The notes beneath the pieces are model-generated. The model had not been told where the DNA came from, did no database searches, and saw only the letters and a list, made by a program, of their open reading frames with translations. Below are positions 38,867 to 51,919 of a DNA stretch of 64,000 nucleotides, in pieces. The stretch comes from Zanthoxylum bungeanum (Eukaryota; Streptophyta; Magnoliopsida; Sapindales; Rutaceae), in contig SKCR01021359.1 in assembly GCA_019454045.1 (NCBI GenBank), forward strand, positions 35,544-99,543. The letters are read 5' to 3'. The translations under genes and the position numbers were made by a program. Positions within the stretch are counted from its first letter, which is position 1. Each line of letters begins with the position of its first letter.

Positions 38867-39620
38867 TCAAGCATGAGGAGTTTCAGTCTCAGAAGCGGCA
38901 ATCAGAGCCTCAAGCTCAGGAGCAATGGTCGGATCATCAGCCTCGGGTTCAGAAACTGTAACTTGGACTTCCAGCTCTGGTATGTCAGCTAGGACCTCGG
39001 GATCAACAGTCTGATTGGCAAGCTCGAGGTCAGTTGAGGTGCCGGGATATCCGGTGACCGGAAGCACTATGGACACCAGTTCAGGATCTTGAGTGGGCTC
39101 GGGTTTCGGGAAGATTAAACGTAGGGCATCATCTTCGGTTATTTCCCCTTTGTAGAGCTTCACCATAGTTTGTACCACATCCAAGTTCATCTCCGGTAGG
39201 AGCTCTTTGAGGATGAAGGTGCAATCTTCTAACCCCTCGAGTTTGGCTCGGTCCAGCTCGGCAGTATACCTAGCCTCCATCGCCCTCAAATCCTCCAAGG
39301 CTTTGTCCCTATGTATGCTAAAGTCGTCAACTTTTTCCTCGGTCTTAGCGATCCTCCATTTCAATGACCCGACTTCTACATTCAGGCAAACAGCCCAGCC
39401 ATCGCATCATCCATTTCTTTCTTGGTAAACATTGCGGCCTTTTGGAGGGATTCGACTTTGGAAGTTGTTTCGGCCTCAGTTTTCTTCTGATTTTTTTTCT
39501 CAGCCTCGAGCTGCAGTATCTTTGCATTGAGTTCCTCCTCCCTCTTGGTCATTTCCACCTCACGTTCGGTCAGATGGCTTTAAAACCTTTGCACCTGACC
39601 CATTTCAGATAAAAGGTTAT
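38867..39620 (-). pseudogene. Gypsy-type gag-like protein, coiled-coil C-terminal part
   Basis: Reading on the minus strand, 39,620-39,365 encodes a charged heptad-like coiled coil (EREVEMTKREEELNAKILQL) in one frame. After a stop or frame change, 39,364-38,867 gives a 165-residue open stretch with an acidic, proline-rich tail (PELEVQVTVSEPEADD). Such coiled-coil and acidic tails follow the putative gypsy-type transposon domain in many plant elements. No zinc knuckle or pol domain is seen downstream. The frame breaks make it non-functional. Confidence 0.55.
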
Positions 39621-40319
39621 TTAACAGGTCCTTATTGGTGGACAAAGCATAATCGACCTTCAAAATACGAAAGAAATGAGTTAGTTTGGATGGGTGAAAA
39701 ATAAAATTTCAGAAGGGAGAGATGTTTACCTATTGGACAATGGTGCAATACTTCTCGATTATGTCCACGGGAGAGACATCTTCGAAATGAGAGATCCACT
39801 CCGGGGGTACAATGGTCGATATATGGTTGAAGGTGGGGACAAGATGGGCCACAACGTCCCTCACCCCCTCGGAAAAATCATCTAACCTAAACAGCGGGGC
39901 GCCCCTTCTAGTTTGAGCAGAGGTAATGGCAATGGTTTTTCCCTTAGTTATTTTCTTTGCTCGGGGTGACACAGGCTCCTCAGGTTCGTCACTCCCGATT
40001 GTATGGCGACATTTTTTGGATGGTTGGGGAGGAGTTCCGGAAGGTTGGGCTGGCGGACTCGGAGCTCAGAGTGTTAATATGCCTTGGGGGGTCCTAGTTG
40101 GAGTGGTGGTCACTACGGCTTTCCGTTTAGCTTCCGGAGAAACTGGGGTAGTAATACGTGCTCGGGAATTATTGGACACACATCGGCTAGAAAACTGCAG
40201 AAGGGATTAAACCCTTCCCCTCGGCCCATTTGAGCTCGACATTCCTGCAAGAGACAAAGCAGAAAAGATATTTAGAATGTGAGAAAGATGAATAAGTAGA
40301 AGAAAATTTACAGGCAGTA

Positions 40320-41217
40320 TTAGCGGTTCAGATGGTATCTACCAAGGCGCATTTGGGGCGGTGGTATGCTCGGGATAATGCCTGATTTGATAAGGGCCGA
40401 AGGATCAAAAATATCCTTGCACTGGCTAGCGAATGCCCCGGCTTTCTTTATTCTGGATTGGGTTTGGTGGCTTACTTTGGGAAGGTCACTCCAGCAAGCT
40501 GAAATTGGTTCAAGAGTTAACAGTATAGTTAGAAGTCCAAAGGAATATGAAGAGGGGGTCGGGCTCTTACCTCCATCCGAGAAGGTGTCGAGGACTAAGA
40601 TTGGATGACTGTCGGCCATTCGGACTCGTCCCTAGTCACCCGTGGCTCAGAACCATTTATCATTGAAGTTCTTGTTAGATGAAGGGATGTCGTAAATTAA
40701 AGGGGGAACCCCAACATGCGCAGTAAGGTAGTACCAATCGATGTGAGGTTTCGGGTTGGCATTCAGCCGGTACAGTCTCTTTACTTTCCTCAAAGGTCGG
40801 CTCCCCCAAAACTGCTCGGTGCCAGATCACAGGAAGACCGGCTAATAACCTCCAGCTATTCAAATTCAGCTGACAATGGGGGATTTGCATAGAGTGCAGC
40901 ATTTTGGCGAAGTAATATTGGAGGGGCAGTCGAAGTCCGATGTCGAAGAAGGTCGAGCAAAGTGCTACTGAACCTTCATAAGTTCGGCTCGCATATTTAA
41001 GAGGTGATGGAATTTCTAACTGGATGTCAGCAGGGATGGTGAAACTCTCATTTAAGATGTCCAACTCAGCATTTGTGATTGTAGAGTGTCGGTCCATATC
41101 ATGATTGGAAAATTTCAGAAGAGATCGCTCAGGGTCAGGTCGGGATATCCGTTTGTCGTATGATTGGTTCTCTTCCTCAGAATGGGTCAGAGTGGTGTCG
41201 AGATCCTTGAGACTTTC
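40320..41217 (-). pseudogene. Gypsy-type transposon gag-like protein, main part
   Basis: The open frame 41,217-40,675 contains a block (CSTFFDIGLRLPLQYYFA then LNLNSWRLLAGLPV) that matches what I remember of the 'putative gypsy type transposon' domain (PF04195). Further fragments continue to 40,320. The N-terminus lies at 52,772-52,683: the 41,218-52,677 element inserted 30 codons after the start, and the frame is open across the restored junction. It is probably a gag-like structural protein; its exact role is unknown. The 39,620-40,320 stretch between this and the coiled-coil part is diverged and gives no clear domain. Confidence 0.65.
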
Positions 41218-41979
41218 TGATGAGGCCCAGGATGCAGTCCATGATAGACGAACCACCACAATGCATGTTCCAAAAGGTCCAATCACGAGGTCTCGAGCTA
41301 AGAAGATCCAGAATGCTATGCATGGATTCATACAGAAGATTGTATCTGACTATTCCGGCAATTTTACTATATTGAGTATGGGCTTGAATCTGGACGAACC
41401 CAAGATGGTGAATCTTATTCAGGCCGTGGAGCAACGAGATACTTAGGCCTATTTTATTATAGTTATTTGACAATTGTTATTACTTTATTTAGGGCTTGAC
41501 ATTTCTTTTATTTCGGCCCTTTATTTATGTTTGAGTGTTTTTTTTTCTTTAGATTATTATTTTATGTTTAGGAATTAGGTTAAGCGTGCAAGGGTTTGCA
41601 CGTGAGGATAACTTAGCTTAGTTTTAGGATACACTCCTGTTGGCGTGTGGGTAGTCTCGTCTTTTATTCTTTTGGGTTAGGGTTTTGGTTGAAGCCTCCT
41701 TATAAAAGGATAACTTTTTGGTTATGTTCAACAACTATTTTCAATAAAAAAAAATTACATCAATTTCATGAACTTTGAGGAACCCTCAATTTATTCTCAC
41801 TGGTTTTTCGCTTATCAAAGATCTGCTAACCCTTTGTGGCGCCTCATTAGCACTCTAGATTTTTGTTGTTTGTTCTTCAGAGGTTTAGAGTTTTATTATC
41901 CGAACTGTCTTGGCTTTCTTGGGAATGGTTCCAATCTTGTGTGGGTTTGTCTGGCTTTGTTCCAAGAAGGTTCTCATCA
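41218..41979 (+). repeat. 5' LTR of the chromovirus-like element
   Basis: This 762-bp LTR begins TGATGAGGCCCAGG and ends GTTCTCATCA. TATAAAA lies at 41,701-41,707 and CAATAAAAA, a possible poly(A) signal, about 40 bp later. It closely resembles 51,920-52,677. Confidence 0.9.
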
Positions 41980-41981
41980 AT

Positions 41982-41999
41982 TGGTATCAAGAGCAAAGG
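41982..41999 (+). other. Primer binding site, initiator tRNA-Met type
   Basis: TGGTATCAAGAGCAAAGG starts two bases after the LTR. It resembles the usual TGGTATCAGAGC with one extra A. Confidence 0.75.
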
Positions 42000-42883
42000 T
42001 TTGAAGGTCAGGTCACATATTTGTTCTAATTTTTTCGTTCACTATATTGTCGCATGTGTTCTATTCTGCATTTGTTTCTTTCCTGCATTTTTTCTTATAC
42101 CTTCTGCGTCTTTTTTTTTCTGTGTTTGCTGTCTTGTTTTGTGTTCTGTTTGTGCGTATTTCTCATGGCTGTGTTATTCTTTGCCTACATTTGTGTGATT
42201 CGCGTAACCTATGGTTCTAAAGCCTTAGGCTCTTTGCGACAGTAGGTAAAACTTGGTGAAATTTTGGAACTAATCGAAATCAGGTCTAATCCACAATATC
42301 AAATGGTTTAGAAGGTCCGAGGGACGTGATTTTAAAAAAAAGAGTACAAAATTTTTAAATTTTTCATACGTGCAATTTTTTTCCTAACATTCGTATTGTC
42401 AGGAAGAGGTGATTGAGATAGTTTACTTATGCGTATTAAAATTTTCATATTTTGAGTGTAACCGCTTACATGCTGCCATATTTTCCGCAATCGATAGTGT
42501 GCTTGTTTTCCTTCTTCCATCGCATTTAACTTGTTTTTTTAATTCATTCTCGTAAATCATGTCAGCATCTTGTTTCCCTTCTGCTTGTGTTTGTCTATCT
42601 GTTGTACTTGTGATTGAGCTAAATAGTGCTGTTTGGGATAAAATTAAGGGTTTCGACCATACTAGGCTCAAATCCTTTGAGAACCCATCCGAGAGCAAGA
42701 GAGGTAAAAGGCAAGGGTGGGTGAGCTTAGCTTCGGGTAAAAGTTCATTTGAGTGATAAATAGTAAAGAATTAGAATTGTGAGGATTTTGTAGTTTTCTT
42801 TGCTTTAATTGTTTTGTTTTTTTTCTATTACTAACTTTTGTTGCAGTTGTAGAGTTGGAAAAAAAAATATTTAAATAATAAGT

Positions 42884-44040
42884 ATGTCCAGAGAAGGCGC
42901 AACTCCGAGTCAAAGTGCCAATTATCCACATGAGTCCGAATTACGAGCTGTGGCGAATACTGTGACAGTGCTTCAGCAAGAGTTTGCGCGAGTATTAGAG
43001 TTGATGAGAGGTACTCGAGATGAGGTGCAAGCGATGAGACACAATACCCCCACAGGGGAATAGGCCAACACGACCTACTAGAGCTAATGAGGCCAGACAC
43101 GTACCCCTCAGGACTGGTGGGCGACGGACTGTACCCATGGATGAAATGAAGGCCGAGAATGAGTTTGATTATGATGAGGAGTTTGATAGAGTATCAGAGG
43201 TAAATATGGGTGAATTTCAGCCTAGAAGAGGTAGGAATGAAAGATCGTTCAGGAGACATCATGAGAATGAGGAAGATGGTGATTTGGGTAAAATCAAGAT
43301 GACTATTCCTTCTTTCCAAGGCAAGAGTGACCCCGAAGCTTACCTAGAGTGGGAACATAAGCTAGAGCTCCTTTTTGACTGTCATAATTATTCCGAGTTT
43401 AGGAAGGTTAAGTTCGTTGTTATTGAATTTACTGATTATGCACTTGTCTGGTGAGACCGAATGATGATAAACATTCGGAGGAATAGGGAGCGCCAGATCA
43501 CTACATGGGCCAAATTGAAAACAACTAGTTGTGAGGAAGTTGTTTTTACTGAGTCATTACTATCGAGATCTGTATCATAAACTTCAGAATCTTACATAGG
43601 GGTTTCAGAGTGTGGAAGACTACCACAAGGAGATGGAAATTGCGATGATTCGTGCAAATGTCGAGGAAGACCGAGAGGCCATTATGGCACGGTTTCTAAG
43701 TGGGCTGAATAGAGAGATTTCAAATGTAGTGGAATTACAATATTACATGGAATTAGAGGACATGGTACATATGACAATGAAAGTGGAACGCTAACTGAAG
43801 CGAAAAACTACATTAAGACGCAATTCGGGACCAAATAATACATGGAAGCCAAAATGGGTAGATAATGACAGGGATGGCACCATATCTAGGTTTAGATCAG
43901 AGGCCCCAAAACCAAGGGAAGATTTCACCACCAAACCTAAACAAAAATACGATACCCCACCAAATAAGAGTCATGACCTTAAATATTTCAAATGTCTGGG
44001 AAGTGGCCATATAGCATCACAGTGCCCTAATAGAATGACC
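42884..44040 (+). pseudogene. Chromovirus-like gag
   Basis: It starts at the ATG at 42,884 (MSREGATPSQ). Breaks occur near 43,062 and at the TGA after YALVW (43,452-43,454). The open piece 43,137-43,451 has the capsid motif DPEAYLEWEHKLELLFDCH. The piece 43,612-43,791 has YHKEMEIAMIRANVEEDRE and MARFLSGLNREI. The zinc knuckle near 43,985-44,030 reads YFKCLGSGHIASQC, with Tyr replacing the first Cys. It would have formed the particle and bound RNA. Confidence 0.85.
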
Positions 44041-44254
44041 ATGTATATGGGGGTGATGGTGAGGTAATTTCAGACGGTGAGGATGTTGCGGAGGAGGTGC
44101 CTGAGTTGGAGGTCACCACTGATGAAGTAGAGGTTGAGTATGCAGCCAAGAGGGAGTCCATTATGACCCGTCGTGCTTTAAGTACCCAGGCCAAGGTTAA
44201 AGATGATATGGTACAACATCGGGAGAACATATTCCATACTAGAACAAGGTATGC

Positions 44255-44612
44255 AGTGTGATTATCGACGGGGACAGTTGTACTAATATGGCCAACACAA
44301 TACTTGTTGAGAAGCTGGGTTTGACTTTACTTAGACATCCTAAGCCTTATCGTCTGCAGTGGTTGAATAACAGTGGCGAGGTTAAAGTCAATAAGTAGGT
44401 CTTAGTTAGCTTTACTATTGGTAAATACAAAGATGAGGTGTTATGTTATGTAGTCCCCATACAAGTTGCTCATTTATTACAAGAGCGTCCTTGGAAATTT
44501 GATAGAAGAGTGATGCATGATGGGTTTCAAAACATATATTATTTCAAGCAAGATGGAAGAAAAGTTATACTTATTCTGTTGACACCACATGAAGTTTTTG
44601 AAGATCAGATGT
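44255..44612 (+). pseudogene. Chromovirus-like protease
   Basis: The reading IIDGDSCTNMANTILVEKLG replaces the family motif IDGGSCTNVAS as I remember it; the catalytic Asp is kept. It continues with LTLLRHPKPYRLQWLNNSG. In-frame stops include TAG at 44,397-44,399, so it is inactive. Confidence 0.75.
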
Positions 44613-44839
44613 AGTTATAGGCTTCTACAAGGACAACACCAGCGAGCGAGATCGAGAATATGAGTCGAGGGGATGAGGTTAACAGTTCCAGAGGAGTGAG
44701 CGAGAGAAACAATGAGCGTGCATAAAATAATGAGCTTGTGGGTAGAATGAAAAATAGTTTCTTTGCTAAAGAAGGTGAATTGAGAAGAGTATGCCAAGAA
44801 TAAAGTTATGATTTTATTTTTGTATAAAGAAACTCTTCT

Positions 44840-45432
44840 GAGTTCTAATGACACTAACCCTAACGCTGTTTTGCCTAGTGTGTTTACTTCTTTAATGCAG
44901 GATTATGATGATGTGTTTGTAGAGGAGATACCTCATGGTTTACCACCACTTCGAGGTATTGAGCATCAGATCGACTTCATCCCAGGGGCGGTCATTCCTA
45001 ATCGACCAGCCTACCGCAATAGCCTTGAGGAAAATAAGGAGCTCCAAAGGCAAGTGGAGGAGTTGATGAGTAAAGGGTACGTACGGGAGAGCATGAGTCT
45101 GTGCGCAGTTTCCAGTCTTGTTAGTCCCAAAGAAAGATGGCACATGGAGAATGTGTGTGGACTGTCGAGCATTCAACAAAATCACTGTAAAGTATCGCCA
45201 CCCTATCCCTAGATTAGATGATATGTTGGATGAATTATATTGATCTTGTATTTTTTTCAAAAATTGACCTTAAAAGTGGGTACCATCAGATTAGGATGTG
45301 GGAATGGGATGAGTGGAAGACTGCCTTTAAAACAAAATATGGGCTATATGAGTGGCTTGTGATGACATTTGGCCTTACAAATGCCCCAAGCACTTTTATG
45401 CGTCTAATGAATCATGTTTTGCGTGCCTTTTT
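44840..45432 (+). pseudogene. Chromovirus-like reverse transcriptase, 5' part
   Basis: 44,808-45,212 is open and includes PHGLPPLRGIEHQIDFIPGA, NRPAYRNSLEENKELQRQVE and [16 protein letters not shown]. After frameshifts, 45,218-45,432 gives [33 protein letters not shown] and [15 protein letters not shown]. It stops exactly where the TGTTGGGG insertion begins at 45,433. Confidence 0.88.
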
Positions 45433-48400
45433 TGTTGGGGTTTTAAGGGGTAGTACGGGTAATGCAGCGGAACGGGGAAAATCAAAATTTTCCAAAAAAA
45501 TCTGAATTTTTTTAATTTTAATCATTTTAGTCCTAAGTTGCCGAAAATCTGAATTTTAATCATTTTAGTCCTAGCGGAACGGTTATTTATTTTAATTACT
45601 CAATACTTAAAATCTGAATTTTTTACCTAAGAAATCATATTTCTTCTTAATTGCCGAAAATGCCAAAAACTTTCAATTTTAATCATTTTAGTCCTAAGTT
45701 GTTCAAAACAAACTTAGGTGATTTCCAATCACAACCAAAATAATTTGTACATCAAATATACATGAAAAACAGAATTCTGAAAACGTTTTCCAGATTTTTC
45801 ATTAATTACAGAATTGTCCCAAAACTTTGCATTTTGATTATTTTGGTCCTTAAATTGTCAAATACAATTTTGAATGATTCCAAATGAGTACCAAAGTGAT
45901 TTTAACATGTCATACACATCAAATTATAAATTAAAATTCAAACCCACATTTTACAACAAATGCCGTGAACCCCTCATAGTTTCCAACTTGTGCATTTTAG
46001 TCCAATCTTGTTCGAAACAAGTCAAGATGAAATCCAATCATCACCAAACTTGATATACATCATATATACATCATTACACAACACATATATGAAAATCCTC
46101 AAATTTGGAAAGGGTATAAACCCTAATTTTACAAAACATCAATATGATCAAATTATACCAAATTAAACAAATCCAATGTTTCAATCAAGTCTCTACCACA
46201 CCAAAAAAGTCTCACCATTTTGAAATAACTCTAGAGAAATTCTAGGTCATCAATGAGTGGCCCAAAAACTCTAGAATGGCAACTAGATAATCAAATGATC
46301 AAAAGTGTGCTAATAAACCATTTACAAGCTCACTTTGTTTATATACATGCATACTACTTTCATTCAAGCTTCCAAACCACTTATTACAATATTAAGAGAG
46401 TATAAAAACGTGTGAACAACCTATATTGTAGATAAGAACCCTAGAAATATTTTTCTAGTTGAAGAAAAGTTGAAAAACTTACTTTATAACCAAGTTTTCT
46501 TCAAGTCTTTCTCTAGTTCTTCACTTTTCTCTCAACCTAATCTTTTGTAATATTTGGAGGCTTGGAAAAAGGTTGAAGCAAATATCTTAGAAGTCAAATT
46601 CAATTTGACAACCATTTCTTTTAATGCAAAGTCAAACTTATACATAAAATATTCATTTCCTAACTTTATCATAATGGTAGATATTTATATTTTAATTACT
46701 TTAATTATTTAAAAATTAATTAATTAATTAATTAAATACAAATATCTCAAATATATATATTATATTTACTTTAAATATCTCAAATACATATATTAATGAT
46801 ATATGTCAAATATCATAATTTGATAATTAATTAATGTGTATTTAATAATATCAAATATTAAACACAAATACCCACTAATTAGGAAATGACGGTTCGGCCC
46901 CTAATGCATGTATCTTTCGTTTAACAGTTAAACGAATTATAAATAATCACTATTATTTATAATAGTCGCCTAGTGCTCTACGAGTATATTTCATTAGTGA
47001 GACTCTCTAGATTTAGGCATATCCATCACGAAATCAAATTTCGTGTCCATAATCTACCCACCCGTAAATTATGACGACCAAAGATAAACTAGTTGAATCA
47101 TACAGGTCGATGTCATTGCATACGTATAATCCCTCCGTCACAGGTATTCGGATTATCCCAGAGATATAGATATAAACGTCAAATCTCTATAAGTATAATC
47201 CAGTCGACGTATCTATTAGCAATCTCTAAATAACACTCGAAACTTACTTCCGAAGTATACCACAGCCATGGATTTAACAAATCGCTAATCACATATGGAC
47301 TACCTATGCTCTTGATGAGCGGAAAATTTATCACTATTTACCGCCCCTTTTGACCTAATATTTTGTATGGTTTCTCGGGTTTTATGAACGTTTTGATGTG
47401 TTTTAGTTTATTTTGCAGACAAAATAAAATCGGGACTCAATGGAATCAATCAGGACAAAATATGGAACAAATAAGGGTAAAAACTGGACTTGATATTTTC
47501 ATTTTAGAGGTTGGAAACTTGAAATGGCGTTCTAACGAAGTACAATTTCGGAAATTTCAAATTTGTGTAATTTTCGTATTTTGGCCATAACTTTCTACTC
47601 CGATATCGGATTGAGGTGATTCAAGTTCCAGATTAAAGAAGACTCAAAGATCTACAACTTTGAAGTTCATAATAATTTCGAATTCGGAAGTTTTTCATAA
47701 CCGAAATTGATTAAACATCCTGAAGTGTGTTATGTGTAATTATTAAAATCATTTTCAAAAAAAAATGAAAAAAAAAATAAAAAATGAAAATTGTTTAACT
47801 TCCGCCAAACATGCTTGCATGTTTGGTGGAGGATTTGGTGCCATATTTTGTGCCATGTTCGGTGTCATGTTTGGTGGAGAAATTTGTGGAGGAAATTTTT
47901 TTCCTATAAATACCAAGCCATTTCATTTGTAAATTTCATACTTTCCTTGGTTTCTTGAATAAGAATTAAGGATTGTATCTTGTGTGTTTAATTTAGTAGT
48001 TTGTAATGTATTTTTATTTTCATTTTTAGTAGTAATAACAATTTGAGTGTTTTTATTTTCTTTTATGTTTAATAATTAATTTTTGCTAGAGGAAGGGTGA
48101 AATCTTTAATATGATAAGGTAGATTAATCTCACTTAATTTATAATTTAGAAATTGTAATTTAATAATATGGATTAAAATTGATACCGCCTTAATGGATGA
48201 TTTTATTTATTTGACATAATGTGACACCGCCTATATGGTCGGTCTTTAAGTGACAGATGATTACCGCCTATATGGTTGGTTTATGGACAAATAATAACAC
48301 TGTCTTTATGACTGATTTGACTTAATTGGGTAACACTGATAATTTCTATATTATAATAAAGTGAGATTTCTACATTTGAAATATTAAAGGTGGATCCCCT

Positions 48401-49853
48401 AACCTCAGCACTTTATTTTTATTCTAGGGAAGTGATGAAACACAATATTCACATGCTTAATAATTGATTTAATTATATTATGTTTAATGCTTTAGGTTGT
48501 TTATTGAATCTTAAGCTTAATGCTTCTTGTTTCCTGATCACCAATAAGATTGATGTGGTAAACTTAAAATAAACTTGGAAAAGGGATTTTAGGTTTTAAC
48601 CTTAGATCCAATAGCTCACGATCTCACCTTGGGGTAAAAGCCTCTTAGATAGATTTCCTTACAGGATAGGAATATACCTGTCGGGCAGGGGTAGCCATAA
48701 TTGGAACTTGAACTTAATGAATTTAGATAACTTGGTTAACATAGAAATATGATTAATTGAGTTATTTTGGGTGTTTGCATCTGACCATCGGAAGAGGCTT
48801 TTGCATATCTCCATGTTCCAAGTTAGCAAACTGATTTATTATACATATATAAGAGAATCAATTCACCATTAGAATAATATTGTGTGGAATCATAACCCTA
48901 GATGTTTGTGTCTTTTGTTTATTTTCCTTAGTATTTTCTTTTGTGTTTTTTTTATTTATTTATTTATTTATTTAGCAAATCCACATTCAACCAATCATTC
49001 AAGCAATCATTCTCTTCTCCTTTTAATTAGATACATGTAAATAATTAGAATCAATAATTAATAACAACAATAGAAATTAAGTCCTCGTGGGGTCGATATT
49101 TTTATACTACTTGAGCGATATGTGCGCTTGCGTTACATGTATGATTTCACCGATAAGCTCTGTACACAGAACTGGCAGATCCTATCTTGACACACAGAGG
49201 ATATCTTGAGGATCGATCCACACCCAACGAACAGGCGGAGGTCTGATCTAAATAGATCGGTGACGTGACTGCCATTTAAGTGTGGAGGATGTCTCATACA
49301 TCCACAGTGGTATCTCAAGTCGAAGGACCACTATGCTATTCAACCCGAGAAGATTCTTATTGATGTTGGTGTACCATCCATTAAGAATCTTCGGTGAGTC
49401 GTTCAGTGTTTATCCACTATAAACACCTACACGTCTATACGAGTCTCCCAAGACTCATGGTTCATTGGGATAAACCATCGGACCAAGTCACGATATACGA
49501 TATGTACTGATCTCAACGGATGTAACTAACCGACCCGTGTTAGTAATTCTTGATCATGAACTTTATTTGATAATATATTTCTAGTAGTGACACTTCCCAA
49601 TGTCAATTACAAACTACTTTGTAACTGCGTACTACATTATATATTATCGGGTCTTTGTCTAATATATATATATATATATATATATCACTAAATCAGATTT
49701 AGTTTCAATCTAATAGTAATTAGATCGAATACGTATATAAAAACAAGAGGTGCAACCACTAAAAAAGTAATATTATGGAAAAAAAAGATGCTCGTATTCA
49801 TGAATCGGACATAAATACGATCCGGATTTGTGCTCTGAGCACCAACCCCAGCA
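45433..49853. mobile_element. LTR-like insertion (solo LTR?) in the RT gene
   Basis: Its ends are TGTTGGGG and CCCCAGCA, with the 5-bp duplication TTTTT at 45,428-45,432 and 49,854-49,858. Removing it rejoins the RT reading. Without its own nested insertion it is about 2.57 kb, without coding capacity and without an obvious terminal repeat pair, so a solo LTR of an unclassified family is likely. The related remnant is at 11,500-13,672. A short TTTTAATCATTTTAGTCCTA repeat occurs three times in 45,510-45,700, and an (AT)n microsatellite lies at about 49,660-49,684. Confidence 0.82.
47313..49156 (+). repeat. Athila-type solo LTR
   Basis: This 1,844-bp unit begins TGATGAGCGGAAAATTTATC and is homologous to the other Athila-type LTRs here. 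Shared parts include GACCTAATATTTTGTATGG, the TACCGCCTATATGG units, GGATAGG.ATATACCTGTCGG and CGATATTTTTATACTACTTG. A 5-bp duplication, GCTCT, flanks it (47,308-47,312 and 49,157-49,161). It lacks the CACGTG array of the LOG-carrying elements. A TATA-like CTATAAATACC is at about 47,906. Confidence 0.88.
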
Positions 49854-49858
49854 TTTTT

Positions 49859-50790
49859 GGGTAAATTTGTAGTCGTATATTTTGATGATATTTTAGTGTA
49901 CAGCAAGAATTTAGATTAGCATGTAGGACATGTGCGATGTTTTGAGGAAGGAACTGTTGTGTGCTAACCTTAAAAAAATGTGACTTTTGCATGGAAAAAG
50001 TGATATTTATGGGGTATGTCATTAGTGTTCAAGGCATTGAGGTTGATGAAAACAAGGTTAAGGCCATTCGTGAGTGGCCTACACCTAAGAGCATCACTGA
50101 GGTTAAGAGTTTCCATAGACTAGCCAGTTTCTATAGGAGGTTTGTAAATGACTTTAGCACTATCACCGCACCACTTACTGAAGTCATAAAGAAAAATGTC
50201 GGCTTTCATTAGGGGAGGAACAAGGGAGTGCCCTTAAACTTCTTAAAGATCGATTATGTTCTACACCTGTTTTAGCCTTACCTAACTTTTACCAAACTTT
50301 CGAGATTGAGTGTGATGCTTCAAGTGTCGGCATTGGAGCAGTTCTTATGCAGGAACGACGTCCTATAGCTTTCTTCAGTGAAAAGCTAAATGACGCAGCG
50401 CTACGGTACCCGACCTACGATAAAGAGTTTTATGCTCTAGTGAGAGCGCTAGAAACTTGGCATCATTACCTCTGGCCAAAAGAGTTCATGATTCACATTG
50501 ACCATGAATCTCTGTGGCATATCAAAGATCAAGGAAATCTTAATAAACGGCATGCCAAATGGATGGAGTTTGTGGAGACCTTTCCATATGTCATTCGATA
50601 TAAGAAAGGTAAGGAGAATATGATCGTTGATGCACTATCACGCAGGTATGCTTTACTTACATCATTGAGTTCTAAGTTTCTTGGTTTTGACTTTATCAAA
50701 GACTTGTATGCAAATGATCATGACTTCGTTGAGATCTACAATGCATGTGAAAAAGGCGTCTGTGGTAAATTTTACAGACAAGATGATTTT
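49859..50790 (+). pseudogene. Chromovirus-like reverse transcriptase 3' part and RNase H
   Basis: The reading resumes with GKFVVVYFDDILVYSKN, which contains the YxDD catalytic box (YFDD). A stop follows at 49,916-49,918. The connection domain runs 49,961-50,209 ([36 protein letters not shown]). RNase H begins near 50,290 ([19 protein letters not shown]). 50,347-50,796 is open with [37 protein letters not shown] and [19 protein letters not shown]. Confidence 0.88.
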
Positions 50791-51918
50791 TTTATTTAAA
50801 GAGAATGAATTGTGTGTGCCTAGTTGTTCTATGAGTGAATTATTGGTCCGTGAAGCACATAGTGGGGGTCTTATGGGTCATTTTGGTGTTACAAAAACTT
50901 TAGATATCTTTCATGAGAAATTTTATTGGCCTAAAATGAATAAAATGTCATACGTATTTATACTGGGTGCATTACTTGTAGGAGAGCAAAATCTAAAGTT
51001 CAACCACGTGGGCTTTATACACCATTACCTGTTCCCCAGGCACCGTGGGTAGATATCTCCATGGATTTTATGTTAGGAATGCCTAGATCTAGGAAGGGCC
51101 GAGACTCTATTTTTGTTGTAGTTGACCATTTTAGCAAGATGTCACACTTTATTGCATGTCACAAATCAGATGATGTCACACACATTGTTGACTTATTTTT
51201 TTTATGAGGTTGTTCGCTTACATGGGGTGCCTCGAAGTATATTATTGGACAGGGATGCTAAGTTTTTAAGTCATTTTTGAAAATTTTTATGGGGAATGCT
51301 GGGAACTAAAATCTTATTTCCACCACTTGTCACCTACAGACTGACGGTCAAATTGAAGTCGTTAACAGAAACATGTCCCAACTATTGCGTAATGTTATTT
51401 CTAAGAATTTGAAGTCCTGTGAAGACTGTTTACATTTCATTGAGTTTGCATATAATCGCAGTATTCATTCCATTACTTCTTATTCTCTTTTTGAAATTGT
51501 GTATGGATTTAACCCACTAACACCTCTGGATTTATTGCCTTGACCCGTTGATGAGAGGGTTAGCCTGGATGGTAAGCGCAAGGTTGACTTGGTCACATCC
51601 ATCCATGAGAAAGCACGAAAACACGTTGAGAAGAAGAATGAACAATATGCCTCGCATGCCAACAAGGGTAGACATCGTGTCTCTTTTGAACCAAGTGATT
51701 GGGTTTGGGTACACATGCGGAAAGAGCGCTTCCCAAAGCAAAGACAGTCCAAACTCCAACCCATAGGCTATGGCCCATTTCAGATTCTTGAGAAAATAAA
51801 TGACAATGCATACAAAGTGGATTTGCAAGGTGAGTATAATGTTTCTGCGTCATTTAATGTTTCTGATCTTTTTTGTTTGATGCAGATTCGAGGTCGAATT
51901 CTTTCGAGGAGAGGATGA
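50790..51918 (+). pseudogene. Chromovirus-like integrase and GPY/F domain
   Basis: The zinc-binding region reads EAHSGGLMGHFGVTKTL and then decays. Core remnants are [51 protein letters not shown] and [18 protein letters not shown], which keep the acidic catalytic residues. Stops and frame shifts separate them. 51,589-51,918 is open and holds the GPY/F domain (SKLQPIGYGPFQILEKINDN, YNVSASFNVSDLF). A shifted frame from 51,873 continues across the LTR border into 52,076. Confidence 0.86.
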
Positions 51919-51919
51919 A

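Noticed and set aside
49655..49690. (AT)n run as a possible regulatory element
   Set aside because: It is a simple microsatellite inside an LTR-like repeat; the related copy at 13.5 kb lacks it.
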